Notes: generated by a model not told the origin, from the letters alone. Positions 25,479-33,873 are shown, numbered from the stretch's first letter. The stretch is 50,559 nucleotides of DNA from Microscilla marina ATCC 23134 (GCF_000169175.1 NZ_AAWS01000063.1:1-50559); one strand, 5' to 3'. Numbers and translations: made by a program.

Positions 25479-26717
25479 TTATGATGATGGATTTACAAAC
25501 CCCAGGTCAATGGTGATTTTTTGCGCCATTCCTACGGGTTCAATGTCAATTTTTACTTTGAGCTCGGCAGTAGCAATCACATCCTGGTCGGGGTCAATCA
25601 AAGGAGTAACCGAAGACACCTCTCCGTTGTTGGTCATTTGCAAATCGAGGGCTTTTTTGATGTCCTGCTCAAACGCTTTTACCTTGGCCACAGGTAGCTT
25701 GCCTTGTTCCAGCTGAAAATCGTCCAATAGCTCCTGCACATACACATTGTAGGCAATACGTGCCACTTTATCGGCTACCCTGCCTCTGCTAATGCTGTTG
25801 TAGTCGGTGGTGAGCGCAATGGCTACCGGGTCACCGTTGAGGTAATAACCCGCTCGGTTGGCAAAACTGCGGGGCACAATATAGCCGCGTTGGTGCAACA
25901 AGTTGAGGTTGCCCTGCCCGTACTGTTCTACCGTTTTTTTTGGCGTGGCAGCCGTGACAATATACGCCTGCTGAATGCCCAAGTCGCCGTCTTTTACCCG
26001 CCCAACGCTACGTTGCACGGGTACCCCGGCTACCTTTCCCAGTACCAAACCCAGCCAACTGCCTTCGTAGCTTTCGTCGTGCCAACCCAAACACACTGAG
26101 ACCCGATTGGCGGTTTGAGTGCGTAAATTACTCACCGCTGAGGCATCCCCTTGAAAGTCGCGCCCTTCTATGATGATCTGCACAGGTTGGTGCAATGTCT
26201 GTTGAGCGTTGATAAGTATTTGGGCGTTTGCCAAAGCTGCGAGCACATCGGGGTCTAGTTCTTCTGTTGGGGAAGCATTATACGCCACATCGGGCACCCT
26301 GCCCACTCCCAATAGCTTGATGTTGCCCTGCTTTTGGTTGAGCAAATCAGGGGCATAGTTGCCTGCGGTGTCCAGCATTTCTGCCATCGTTACAGTTTTG
26401 GGGGCAAGCATCAAATAGAGTTCTGCCCCTTCGCCCGCCTGACGGTAAAAGTCTACACAGTGAGCGTATACTTTCAGCGAATTACTGGTGTCATACTCGG
26501 CAGTAATGCCTTTTTTCTGCACATCTTTGATTCCGAAAAAGGGACCAATGACCACCCCCAAGTCAAAACCTGCATCCCCGGAAAGGGGCACGGCAACGCC
26601 CGAAAGCAGCATGGCTGCCACTCCGTCGTTGCTAAAGCCCGCCCCGCCGAGTTGCCCATCCAGATAATTGATCGAAACGTCTGGTAAATTACTCATAGTT
26701 TTTAGTTGGTTAGTCAA
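25479..26717 (-). CDS. Tail sheath-like protein (DUF2586)
   Basis: The 412-residue protein resembles DUF2586, the sheath-like family of Bacteroidota phages. It opens with LPDVSINYLDGQLGG, has YAHCVDFYRQAGEGAELYLM in the middle of the N-terminal half, SVCLGWHDESYEGSWLGLVL and QRSVGRVKDGDLGI centrally, and a C-terminal domain with YNSISRGRVADKVARIAYNV and an IDIEPVGMAQKITIDLGF strand. In contractile tails this protein forms the outer sheath. The alternative ATG at codon 8 (MSNLPDVS) may be the true start. A repeat-bearing spacer lies upstream. Confidence 0.75.
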   Translation of the reverse strand: MTNQLKTMSNLPDVSINYLDGQLGGAGFSNDGVAAMLLSGVAVPLSGDAGFDLGVVIGPFFGIKDVQKKGITAEYDTSNSLKVYAHCVDFYRQAGEGAELYLMLAPKTVTMAEMLDTAGNYAPDLLNQKQGNIKLLGVGRVPDVAYNASPTEELDPDVLAALANAQILINAQQTLHQPVQIIIEGRDFQGDASAVSNLRTQTANRVSVCLGWHDESYEGSWLGLVLGKVAGVPVQRSVGRVKDGDLGIQQAYIVTAATPKKTVEQYGQGNLNLLHQRGYIVPRSFANRAGYYLNGDPVAIALTTDYNSISRGRVADKVARIAYNVYVQELLDDFQLEQGKLPVAKVKAFEQDIKKALDLQMTNNGEVSSVTPLIDPDQDVIATAELKVKIDIEPVGMAQKITIDLGFVNPSS

Positions 26718-26925
26718 TAGTTGGTAGTCGGGAGTCGGGAGACGATAGTTAGTAATGCAGTCTTATTAGATTTGCAAAAGTGATTAAGCTTCAACCTGTG
26801 AACTTTATACCCATCTAAAATCAACGTGCTATAAGGTTGGTTAAATGCTTAAAAAACAGCCTCAAGCTAAAAGCTAATGGCTGTAGAAACTCCCGTCTAC
26901 CAACTCTCAACTCTGGACTAATTCT
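26700..26925. repeat. Intergenic repeat element, copy 2
   Basis: It begins with TAGTTGGTAGTCGGGAGTCG and ends with AACTCCCGTCTACCAACTCT, inverted relative to each other. The centre (about 26815-26883) matches copy 1: AAATCAACGTGCTATAA, TTGGTTA, ACAGCCTCAAGCTAA. It separates the sheath gene from the upstream hypothetical gene and overlaps codons at both edges only slightly. Confidence 0.55.
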
Positions 26926-27382
26926 ACTTCTTCGCTTTCACTCCAGCCGTACCACTTTTGCGTACCGTCGTTGTCGCTTTTTTAGCCTCCGCTGCCTTTT
27001 CCTCTGCTTTTACCTGCTCTGTGAGATTTGCCGAGATGTCATCCTTATCAGCCTCAACGATGGGCTCACTCTCCACTACTTTTTTAGCAGTGGCTTTCGC
27101 CGAAGCTTTTTTTGCCCCAAGGGTTGCTTCTTCCTCTACATCTTCTATCACTCCAAAGGCTTGTTCCTGGCGGCCTTCGGCATATTCGGGGTTTTGAAAC
27201 CGAAAAATGCGGGCGTGGAACTTATGCGAATGTTTGACGGCCAGGCTTCGCCCGCCAGGGTCATCGGCAAAAATGTTGGTGTCCGAGAGTACCAGCAAGG
27301 TTGCCTGATCACGGTAGCGTTGAAAGGCTTCGGGCAACATTTCCCGAAGCTCTTCTTTGTTGTATTGTTTGATTTGTGTCAT
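26924..27382 (-). CDS. Hypothetical phage protein with Ala/Lys/Glu-rich tail
   Basis: I do not recognise this 152-residue protein. The N-terminal ~75 residues look folded (EELREMLPEAFQRYRDQATL, then LVLSDTNIFADDPGG and FRFQNPEYAEGRQ). The C-terminal half is low-complexity Ala/Lys/Glu with short repeats (KKASAKATAKK, EEKAAEAKKA) and is probably disordered. It lies between the capsid and the sheath genes, where head-completion or head-tail connector proteins are usually coded. It is flanked by repeats on both sides. Confidence 0.55.
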   Translation of the reverse strand: MTQIKQYNKEELREMLPEAFQRYRDQATLLVLSDTNIFADDPGGRSLAVKHSHKFHARIFRFQNPEYAEGRQEQAFGVIEDVEEEATLGAKKASAKATAKKVVESEPIVEADKDDISANLTEQVKAEEKAAEAKKATTTVRKSGTAGVKAKK

Positions 27383-27428
27383 TGTTTAAGTTTTTTAAAA
27401 AAATTGTTGAATTGTTGGGGCTGTTGAA

Positions 27429-27476
27429 TTGTTCGCAAAGCGCAGTAGAATGGCTTCGCCCAACCATAAAACCATA
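27429..27476. repeat. Intergenic repeat, copy 2 (partner at 24838-24890)
   Basis: ATTGTTCGCAAAGCG and AGAATGGCTTCGCCCAACCA with TAAAACCATA match copy 1; the flanks ATTGTTG and CATAAAACCAT are similar as well. Confidence 0.6.
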
Positions 27477-27530
27477 GAGCCATAAAACCATTTAAAATGG
27501 AACAATGAGCGTAGCAACAACAATTGATTT

Positions 27531-28418
27531 TTACCCCACAATTGCCCCTACCGCACGGTTGGCTTTGGGCAACGCCACAAAGTACAGGCGGAAGCCTACT
27601 TCGTGTTGGCGCAAACGAGGGTTGTTTTCAGAGCGCTGCCAGTACATTTTTACCTCCCGGTCGCGTGCCTTAAACATCTCCGAGTTTACAAAACCTACGC
27701 TGGCAATGCGGTCGGTGCCAGGGTTATACAGACTGCCAAAAGCTTTCTTGATTCCGCTGGTGGCATAATAAGGCAAAGAGGTGTATTCGCCGATCATAAA
27801 GCCATACAAACGCAGGGGTTGCCCCTCGCGAATGTTTGCGTATTGGTCACGAAAGCTTTCGTGGGTAGTAATCAAATCCTGGACGTGGGCAGGCGAAAGA
27901 ATCAACTCTCGGCCTTGTTTGGGTACGTTGGCATCGTCCCAACGGCGTTTGAGGTGAGCCACATCGCCGGGCACCATACGGTTCCGGGTAATCCCATCTT
28001 CGCTCACCGCTTCGCCACTGGTCACAATCACCGGAGTGCGCGCGGTATTGCTTGCCGGGGCAAAAGCGTGAATGGCCTTGTCGCCCGTTGCCTCACGCAT
28101 CGATTCGGTGTGCTTGGTGGTGGTTTCGCCCATTTTATCAATCGAAATGGCGTATAGGGTGTCGTCCGATACCGAGGTGTTTTCGGTGTCAAACTTGTCC
28201 AGGCTAATGGCCACATCCGAGTCCACGTCGTTTACTGTGGCAATAGGGTAAGTACTGTTATTGATGAGTACTTTGGGGTCAGCCCCCAATTCGGTGAGGT
28301 GAATTACTTTGTTATTGACCAGATCGCTGCGATCTGGAATGCGATTCATAAATGAGGTGTCTTTTCTGAACTTGCGAATTACCTCGCCCGTCCAGATTTC
28401 CTTATGAACTCCTGCCAT
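27531..28418 (-). CDS. Phage major capsid protein
   Basis: This 295-residue protein follows the protease-scaffold gene, the standard place for the major capsid gene. It begins GVHKEIWTGEVIRKFRKDTS then FMNRIPDRS, a start seen in major capsid proteins of Bacteroidota phages, and shows NDVDSDVAISLDKFDTENT, GRELILSPAHVQDLI, LYGFMIGEYTSLPYYATSG and a YWQRSENNPRLRQHEVGFRL strand near the end. The HK97-type fold is expected for the family but cannot be proved from sequence by eye. It would form the shell of the phage head. Confidence 0.78.
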   Translation of the reverse strand: MAGVHKEIWTGEVIRKFRKDTSFMNRIPDRSDLVNNKVIHLTELGADPKVLINNSTYPIATVNDVDSDVAISLDKFDTENTSVSDDTLYAISIDKMGETTTKHTESMREATGDKAIHAFAPASNTARTPVIVTSGEAVSEDGITRNRMVPGDVAHLKRRWDDANVPKQGRELILSPAHVQDLITTHESFRDQYANIREGQPLRLYGFMIGEYTSLPYYATSGIKKAFGSLYNPGTDRIASVGFVNSEMFKARDREVKMYWQRSENNPRLRQHEVGFRLYFVALPKANRAVGAIVG

Positions 28419-28515
28419 GATTTTTTTTAATATTTAGTGTAAATGTTTTGAAATAATCGGAAGGCTGAAAAATTGAAAAAGCTCCTGACTCCTGACTCCC
28501 GACTAAAAAACTAGC

Positions 28516-29805
28516 TTAAAGCACTGGCTCGGTACCGTATTCTTTGCGGAACAGCTCTTTGTAAAGCACCGGGTTTTCTTCTTTAATGAGCATCAGCTTT
28601 TCGGGAAACTGGTTGGAGAGTTCGCTGAAGCTCAACTCCTCAAAACCAGCGTTTGCTCCAGCTTCGTGGCTACTTGTACCCATAGCCTTGATCTTACTGA
28701 CTAGGTTAGGGTGGGTAGGCATATCGGCAAGCGTATCACGCACCATGTCATAGTTGTCATAGGCGTGGTTAAGCCATTTTTCCTTTTTTACCGGGGCAAT
28801 TTTCCCTTCTTTGATGGCATTTTCTACCAAGGCAATGGCCTCGTGTTTTTTCATTTCGGCTACCTCATCGTGTAACCTTTTCTTTTCGTTTTCCAGGTTT
28901 TCGACATTGGTTTTGTAGCTCTCAATTTTGAGGTCAAGCGATTTAAGGCGTTTGATCTCATTTCTGAGCCCTTCGACATGTCCAAGAATGCCGTCACGTC
29001 CCGCATCGGTGGGTAGCCCACAGGCATTGAGCACAGCGGTCAGGTCGCCTTTATAGCCTTGCACCTCGTTCCGGAGCTGCTCGGCTTGTTCAGGGGTTAA
29101 ATCCATGGTGGTGTTTTGAATTTTAGGTGTTGTTGGTTTGGGTGAAATTTCAAAGGGGTACTCATTGAAAATATCAAAGAGGCTTGCCGCATCGTTGCCG
29201 GCCGCTGCCAAAGATGGCGCCATGCTTTTCTTTCTGGGGTGCTCAAATACCTCATCCACAAAGCCCTGGCGTTTTGCTTCGGCTGCACTTAACCAGGTAG
29301 TTTGGTTCATCATGAGCGATAAATCTTCTACCTTTTGTCCGGTGCGGGTAGCCAGCAGGGTGAGCAACATTTCTTTGACCTGCATCAAGGTCTCGTGTTG
29401 CTCTATCCCGCCATTTTGAGTACCATTTTTACCCCCAATAAAAGGGTTGTGAAGCATTAGTTTGGCAAAATTGCACATGCCCACTTTTTTGCCGCATACC
29501 GCAATCAGCCCCGCAATGCTGAGGGCAAGCCCGTCTACATAAGTATCAATGCGCACATTAGGCGTACTTTGGTTGATGTTGAGAATGGCGGCACAAATAG
29601 ACAAGCCGTCAGTGATTTTGCCCCCCGGTGAGTTGATGCGCACATTGATGCGGCGAAAGCGTTTCGTTAACCGAAACAGTTCTTCGGCAAAGCGTCGTCC
29701 GGAGATACCTTTGCCTTCTTCATCTACCCCGATTTTGTCATACAGCAAAATATGAGCAACCTCTCCTGCGGCGTTCTGAATGTTAAAATATTTGTATTCT
29801 TCCAT
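28516..29805 (-). CDS. ClpP-type prohead protease fused to a scaffold domain
   Basis: Residues ~1-190 form a ClpP-like S14 protease: INVRINSPGGKITDGLSI (~53-70), the nucleophile Ser96 in DGLALSIAG, and His119 in KLMLHNPF. The last conserved block is NQTTWLSAAEAKRQGFVDEV. At the place where many phage ClpP-like proteases have an acidic residue before the ETW motif, this one has Asn-Gln-Thr, so the catalytic acid may be altered. Residues ~235-429 form a Glu/Lys-rich coiled coil (IKRLKSLDLKIESYKTNVEN) and a basic, helical end, typical of scaffolds that the protease removes during head maturation. It sits between the small head protein and the capsid gene. Confidence 0.82.
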   Translation of the reverse strand: MEEYKYFNIQNAAGEVAHILLYDKIGVDEEGKGISGRRFAEELFRLTKRFRRINVRINSPGGKITDGLSICAAILNINQSTPNVRIDTYVDGLALSIAGLIAVCGKKVGMCNFAKLMLHNPFIGGKNGTQNGGIEQHETLMQVKEMLLTLLATRTGQKVEDLSLMMNQTTWLSAAEAKRQGFVDEVFEHPRKKSMAPSLAAAGNDAASLFDIFNEYPFEISPKPTTPKIQNTTMDLTPEQAEQLRNEVQGYKGDLTAVLNACGLPTDAGRDGILGHVEGLRNEIKRLKSLDLKIESYKTNVENLENEKKRLHDEVAEMKKHEAIALVENAIKEGKIAPVKKEKWLNHAYDNYDMVRDTLADMPTHPNLVSKIKAMGTSSHEAGANAGFEELSFSELSNQFPEKLMLIKEENPVLYKELFRKEYGTEPVL

Positions 29806-29815
29806 GCAGTTTTGT

Positions 29816-30094
29816 CTAGCTCAGTGCAGTAGCCGTATCGGTGTCAATGTTGTATGTAATCGGTTTCCAAGGGGCATCTCCATCTTCCTGGGCAGCAAGC
29901 GCGGCAAACTGTGAAGTACTCACCGCAGCGAGTTGTACTGCCCCACCCGTGGCATCGGTCACGGTGGTCAGTAGCCCAGAAGCCAAGGTGCGCATATCGG
30001 GGTTACTGCCCGTGGCGTTGGTGCCATTTTTCAAGTCCAGTATTTCGGCGCGACTGCCCACCACGTGGCAATCACCTGTGTATCTTAAAGCCAT
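29816..30094 (-). CDS. Small phage head protein, unknown
   Basis: A 92-residue protein just upstream of the protease-scaffold gene (10-bp gap). It has YTGDCHVVGSRAEILDL and LASGLLTTVTDATGG, then an Ala/Thr-rich end. Size and position suit a head decoration or minor structural protein, but no family is recognised. Confidence 0.5.
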   Translation of the reverse strand: MALRYTGDCHVVGSRAEILDLKNGTNATGSNPDMRTLASGLLTTVTDATGGAVQLAAVSTSQFAALAAQEDGDAPWKPITYNIDTDTATALS

Positions 30095-30230
30095 TGATTT
30101 TTTCTCCTTGTTTGGTTTGAGCGGCTATTAAGCAAGGAATGGAGAGATAAAAAAAACGGGGTTTATGAGAGTGTGGATTTGGGGGATGGAATGGAGTTTT
30201 ATAAGAATTTTACTGGATATAGTTTTTTAT

Positions 30231-31088
30231 TTAACTCGATATTTTATTGAATAACTCCCAGTCAACATTATCGCCCGAACTTATTTGAATTGATGCACTT
30301 AATAGGTAGTTAAAATAGTCAGTGTAAAACTGAACTATTTCCTTGTTTTTTATCGCTATTGTAGGGTGTTTATAACTAGTTTTATAACCACCTCCAAGGC
30401 ATACTTCCTCTTCATCAATTATCATTACAGAAATAGTTCGGATGTTTGTTAGCTCTATTTTATCAAGGTAATAAATAAGGTGGTTTAGATGCTCATATTT
30501 TTGTAAGTCAGACCTAATCCAATCTTGTATATTGGGGTTGTCAGATTTGCAGTAAATTCTATGAAATGTCTTTTTAGATTTTAGAAATCCCTCAATGATA
30601 TTATTATAACTTCGTTTTTCATATGACTGATCTGTAGATGATGATGGAAATGAATTAAGGTGTATTACCTTTATAACTTTAGCTTGGTTTACCCGAAAGT
30701 TTAAATAATCATCAAATTGTTCCCCAGAGTCGAACGCTTTGAATTGATAGCCTAATTGTATCTGATCTTTAATTGATTGAGTTTTTTTTATTATTTCGTC
30801 AAATTCAGATTTTTTGTAGTCTTCAAGTAATTCTATTTTTTTTATAACCTTCTCAAAGTCTGAGGAAAGGTTTATTCTAATAATAAGTATTTCAAAGCAC
30901 ACTATCACAATAAATGCTGGTATCAAAAAAGATTCAACTACTTGTGCAAACTTTGGAAAAAAAGGTTTACTTATTAATACAACTAACCCACCAACTACGA
31001 TGGCTAATATAACCTTGTTATTATAAAGCTTTTCAATATTATTCATCATGCTATTATTCTCTGCTACTAAAGATAAAAACCTTTTCAA
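30231..31088 (-). CDS. Membrane protein of unknown function, A+T-rich insert among phage genes
   Basis: The 285-residue protein has two hydrophobic segments near its N-terminus (VILAIVVGGLVVLIS ~29-43; FLIPAFIVIVCFEILII ~54-70), then a Lys/Glu coil (~75-115) and a soluble domain (~115-285). The last part (EEEVCLGGGYKTSYKHPTIA, then FYTDYFNYLL) recalls the end of phospholipase D-like domains, but no HKD motif is present, so this is not a call. The gene is clearly richer in A+T than the phage genes on both sides and has no structural role to expect. It may be a moron gene affecting superinfection. A later ATG at codon 14 (MMNNIEKLY) may be the true start. Confidence 0.55.
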   Translation of the reverse strand: MKRFLSLVAENNSMMNNIEKLYNNKVILAIVVGGLVVLISKPFFPKFAQVVESFLIPAFIVIVCFEILIIRINLSSDFEKVIKKIELLEDYKKSEFDEIIKKTQSIKDQIQLGYQFKAFDSGEQFDDYLNFRVNQAKVIKVIHLNSFPSSSTDQSYEKRSYNNIIEGFLKSKKTFHRIYCKSDNPNIQDWIRSDLQKYEHLNHLIYYLDKIELTNIRTISVMIIDEEEVCLGGGYKTSYKHPTIAIKNKEIVQFYTDYFNYLLSASIQISSGDNVDWELFNKISS

Positions 31089-31142
31089 AACAAAACAAGG
31101 TGGAAAGCCTAAATATAAAAGAATAGAGGCTTTCGCCCCTTG

Positions 31143-31850
31143 TTACTCCACAAATAACTCTATCGCCAAGTCATACGCCTGGGTGATGTAGCCCCGGCTT
31201 TCTATCCAGGCAATGGGGGTTTTATCGGCTCTTTGGGCAAGGTGGTACACTTGCAGTTGATAACGCACGGAAAACTGGCGGTAAAAAGTAGCATACACTT
31301 CCTGGGGTGGTATTCCTTTGGCGAGCGCATAAGACTTGATGATGTGGTCAAAGGCACGGCGGGTATCCACAAAAAGTGCTTGTGAAGGGTCTTTGTTGAT
31401 TGCCGCTAAATAAGCCTTCGCATCTGCTCGTTCTTGTTCCAAATCGCTGATCCGTTCCTCGTGATCGATCAGGGTTTCTACGCTTTCTTTGAGGATTTGA
31501 AGTTTGTTCTTGCCTTTGGTAAGCGCCTTCAATCGTTTTTCGCATTCCAAAAAATACAACCTTACTTCGCGCCCTTTTTCGGTTTGGGCAAGCATGGCAA
31601 AAGACTTGGCGCAGTCGATGGTTAGAGTGATCTGCTCTACTTGCCGCTTTACTTTTCGCTTACCTTCTTTTCGAACCTCCACCACGTTGTGGAGGTTGAA
31701 GTCTACATCTTTTGTAAAATTATTTTCCAGCGTCCTTTTTGCTGAGTCTTTTCTGGCAAAGCCACACCATTGCCAAAAGGCATCAAAGTCTACCGGAAAG
31801 GCCTGGTGGCTTTGTAGGTAAAGGGTAATCTCGTTCATTAAGTCTTCCAT
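31143..31850 (-). CDS. Phage antirepressor, AntA/AntB-type
   Basis: The N-terminal ~110 residues match the AntA/AntB antirepressor pattern: FDAFWQWCGFARKDSAKRTL then ENNFTKDVDFNLH, and ITLTIDCAKSFAMLAQTEKG followed by VRLYFLECEKRL. A coiled segment (~115-150) and a C-terminal domain (RRAFDHIIKSYALAKGIPPQ, then VYATFYRQFSVRY) follow, as in other phage antirepressors. Such proteins inactivate the phage repressor and trigger lytic genes. The gene is seven bases downstream of the replication organiser-like gene on the same strand. Confidence 0.72.
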   Translation of the reverse strand: MEDLMNEITLYLQSHQAFPVDFDAFWQWCGFARKDSAKRTLENNFTKDVDFNLHNVVEVRKEGKRKVKRQVEQITLTIDCAKSFAMLAQTEKGREVRLYFLECEKRLKALTKGKNKLQILKESVETLIDHEERISDLEQERADAKAYLAAINKDPSQALFVDTRRAFDHIIKSYALAKGIPPQEVYATFYRQFSVRYQLQVYHLAQRADKTPIAWIESRGYITQAYDLAIELFVE

Positions 31851-31856
31851 TAGTTT

Positions 31857-33002
31857 TTAATTTGATTTGTGTTGATTGATCAGTTGTTTTACTTCGTTGC
31901 CCAAGGCAGTAATTCTATAAATTTCGCTGCCAAACATTTGCAGGCGTTGGGCTTTGCGCCATAAGTCTTGCAGTTGCCCGTGAACCACGGCCAGCGTGTG
32001 GGCGGGGTAATCTTTGAACTGTTCCCGCTGAGCTTCGAGTGCCGATAATTGGTGGCATACGCCAGTGGTTTGACGGGTAAGGCTCATCAGGTTGGGCTGA
32101 GGTTGGGCGCGGGTGCCTGTGCCCTGGCTTGCTTTCTTTTTAGTGGTCAGCCACTCCTGGTATTGTTCGCCCGTTTTGGCAAACACCAAACCCTGCCAGC
32201 CATTGGCAATCGACTTCCCGATGAGTTCCAGGGCAAAGGCTTCTTCAAACCCCGCCAGCTTATCCAAAATACCTTGTACACTGAGTGCCGATTTGTAGGG
32301 CTTTTTGATCTCCGTGCGGTACCTCAGCCAATCGTCCCAGGCCTGCTTGAAAGTATCCGAAGCAAAAGGCAGCTTGACTTCTAAGGCAAGGCTTGTTTTT
32401 TTAGGCGTTGGCTTTTTGACTACCTTAACTTCTGCCGTTTTAGGCGTCTGTTTCTTTTTGGGTGGTATAGTCGCTTTTTCTTTTTTAAGCAACCCTTTCT
32501 CTTCTATAGAGATATTGTTAGTTGACTCATTACTGATACTACTATGTGGACAAATTGGCATGGTTGCTGGCTCTTTTTGGCATGGTTGTGCGGTTTGAAC
32601 CTCGCCAAATTGTCCTTGAACCATGCCAGTTTGTCCCTCAACCTTGCCAATTTGTCGAGGTTCCAGCCGGGCAAAATTGACCCGAAGCTGGCGGTGGTGT
32701 CCGTTAAATCCTGACAAAATCAGGTAGTTATCTTTGACAAGCTCCGAAATATACCTGGCCGCCGAACGCTTGCTAATATTAAGGGTAGCCGCAAAATGCT
32801 CGTTAGAGGCAATGCAGCCCAAAGGCTTTTGTTGCAGCAAAGAAATTTCTACGAGCAGGTTTTTTGCCACCGGGTTGAGGTGCTTGTCCAGCCAGATGCT
32901 GGCGGGGTAAAAGAAACCTTCAAAAGTGGGAAGGTGGGCAGGATTCAGTTCTTTAATTGTAGTTGCTTTTTTTGTCAGGGTAGTTTGTTCGCTTGTTTTC
33001 AT
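31857..33002 (-). CDS. Phage replication organiser-like winged-helix protein
   Basis: Residues ~25-105 look like a replication-initiator winged helix-turn-helix: FFYPASIWLDKHLNPVAKNL, SNEHFAATLNISKRSAARYI and SELVKDNYLILSG. A Gln/Gly/Val-rich stretch (~115-140) and a Lys/Pro-rich linker (~165-205) follow. The C-terminal part has FKQAWDDWLRYRTEIKKPYK then IANGWQGLVFAK, a pattern often seen at the end of phage replication proteins. It probably binds the phage origin or recruits a helicase; no helicase or primase gene adjoins it. It lies after a strong terminator, so it needs its own promoter. Confidence 0.6.
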   Translation of the reverse strand: MKTSEQTTLTKKATTIKELNPAHLPTFEGFFYPASIWLDKHLNPVAKNLLVEISLLQQKPLGCIASNEHFAATLNISKRSAARYISELVKDNYLILSGFNGHHRQLRVNFARLEPRQIGKVEGQTGMVQGQFGEVQTAQPCQKEPATMPICPHSSISNESTNNISIEEKGLLKKEKATIPPKKKQTPKTAEVKVVKKPTPKKTSLALEVKLPFASDTFKQAWDDWLRYRTEIKKPYKSALSVQGILDKLAGFEEAFALELIGKSIANGWQGLVFAKTGEQYQEWLTTKKKASQGTGTRAQPQPNLMSLTRQTTGVCHQLSALEAQREQFKDYPAHTLAVVHGQLQDLWRKAQRLQMFGSEIYRITALGNEVKQLINQHKSN

Positions 33003-33040
33003 GGGAGTATAGATAAGTAAGTTGTTGTTGTTGTTGTGTT

Positions 33041-33076
33041 AAAAAAAACTCCCCGACAAGGTTGCTTGTCAGGGAG
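33041..33076 (-). terminator. Strong intrinsic terminator after the 33090-33647 gene
   Basis: CTCCCCGACAAG (33049-33060) pairs with CTTGTCAGGGAG (33065-33076), 12 positions with one mismatch and a 4-nt loop. On the minus strand it is followed by eight T (33041-33048). Confidence 0.88.
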
Positions 33077-33089
33077 AAGGTAAATGGCC

Positions 33090-33647
33090 TTATACCACTG
33101 CCATGGCATACACTTGCCGGAGCTCATTCAGGTACTGACCCAGACTGCTGCGTTCGTGGTGTTCACAAGGAATCAAGTAAGGAATCAAGCCTTCCAGTTC
33201 ACCGCTGTATTGCCAGTAACCCAGGAGCATTTCGGCTTCGTCGTGGGTAAGCTCATCGCCCCAGCCCTCCAGGTGCATGGCTTCCATATACGCCCTTCGC
33301 TCATAAAAAGAAGTGCCCGCCCCGGCAAAATCTGCCACTGACCAAATACCAGGCGTGGGTTCAAAGTCCATGCGCCAAACGGTGCCGTGGTGCACATAAT
33401 AAAGCGTGTTGCCATGCCGCCCCACATAATGGTACTGCGCGTGACGCAAACGGTGGTAAGGGTAGAGTATCCCGTTAAAACTCAGGTGATTGAGCACAGA
33501 CTTTTGCCAGTGTTCTACGATGCATGACTGGCGATGAGGGTCATAGCTTTGTACCTGCCCTACACCCAATGCCGGATAAGTGACATCCTCTACCCACAAA
33601 CCCAACATCTGGTTTGGGTTTCTTGTGTAAATTGTTGAGTTTTGCAT
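33090..33647 (-). CDS. Hypothetical protein at the edge of the prophage
   Basis: I do not recognise this 185-residue protein. It has no signal peptide or membrane segment. It is rich in Tyr, His and Trp, with WVEDVTYPALGVGQVQSYDP (~18-37), YPYHRLRHAQYHYVG, VHHGTVWRMDF, a Glu-rich GDELTHDEAEMLLGYW and a helical end. It has its own strong terminator. Upstream, at 33668-33726, CCCCG and CGGGG plus AGTGC and GCACT make a nested inverted repeat followed by six T on the plus strand. An in-frame ATG at codon 14 is an alternative start. Confidence 0.55.
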   Translation of the reverse strand: MQNSTIYTRNPNQMLGLWVEDVTYPALGVGQVQSYDPHRQSCIVEHWQKSVLNHLSFNGILYPYHRLRHAQYHYVGRHGNTLYYVHHGTVWRMDFEPTPGIWSVADFAGAGTSFYERRAYMEAMHLEGWGDELTHDEAEMLLGYWQYSGELEGLIPYLIPCEHHERSSLGQYLNELRQVYAMAVV

Positions 33648-33667
33648 ATTGTTTCTACTTTATAGGA

Positions 33668-33726
33668 ACCCCGTGTTGAGTGCTTTCGGTCTCCAAACTA
33701 AAAGGCACTTTGGCGGGGCTTTTTTA
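33668..33726. repeat. Nested inverted repeat upstream of the 33090-33647 gene
   Basis: CCCCG and AGTGC pair with GCACT and CGGGG around a long loop, followed by TTTTTT on the plus strand. It could stop rightward read-through or be part of the leader of the minus-strand gene. Confidence 0.4.
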
Positions 33727-33873
33727 TTTGTAATTGTGTAGTGCAAGTATAAACAATCATAGTGGGGAATCGTAGGGAAACGAGGAGAAAGAGTGGGTGG
33801 TTTTTTGGGCGGCTAAGATGTTTTTGAATATTTTTGTTTATCAGTGATTTATAACTTTACAAAACAATCAAAT

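Larger units (their letters stand above)
22014..33647 (-). mobile_element. Partial contractile-tail prophage (remnant)
   Basis: A one-strand run of phage genes goes from replication and antirepressor genes through capsid, sheath, tube, tail chaperone and DUF6046 to a DNA methyltransferase. Terminase, portal, baseplate, tail fibre, lysis and integrase genes are not seen, and no tape measure gene follows the chaperone. Capsid genes argue against a pure tailocin. No attachment-site duplication could be recognised. Most likely a defective or rearranged prophage whose other parts lie elsewhere. Confidence 0.7.

Noticed and set aside
30231-31088. Phospholipase D-type nuclease call for the A+T-rich membrane protein
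   Set aside because: No HxK(x)4D motif is present; only a loose resemblance near the C-terminus.
22014-33647. Reading the phage block as a pure tailocin or contractile injection system
   Set aside because: A capsid gene and a protease-scaffold gene are present, and no baseplate, spike or AAA+ ATPase of such systems is seen.
33833-33859. TTTG and TAACTTTA upstream of the 33874 gene as a full promoter
   Set aside because: The -7-like word is good, but the only nearby TTTG words give spacers of 15 or 25 bp instead of about 19, so only the -7 part is used as evidence for the start choice.
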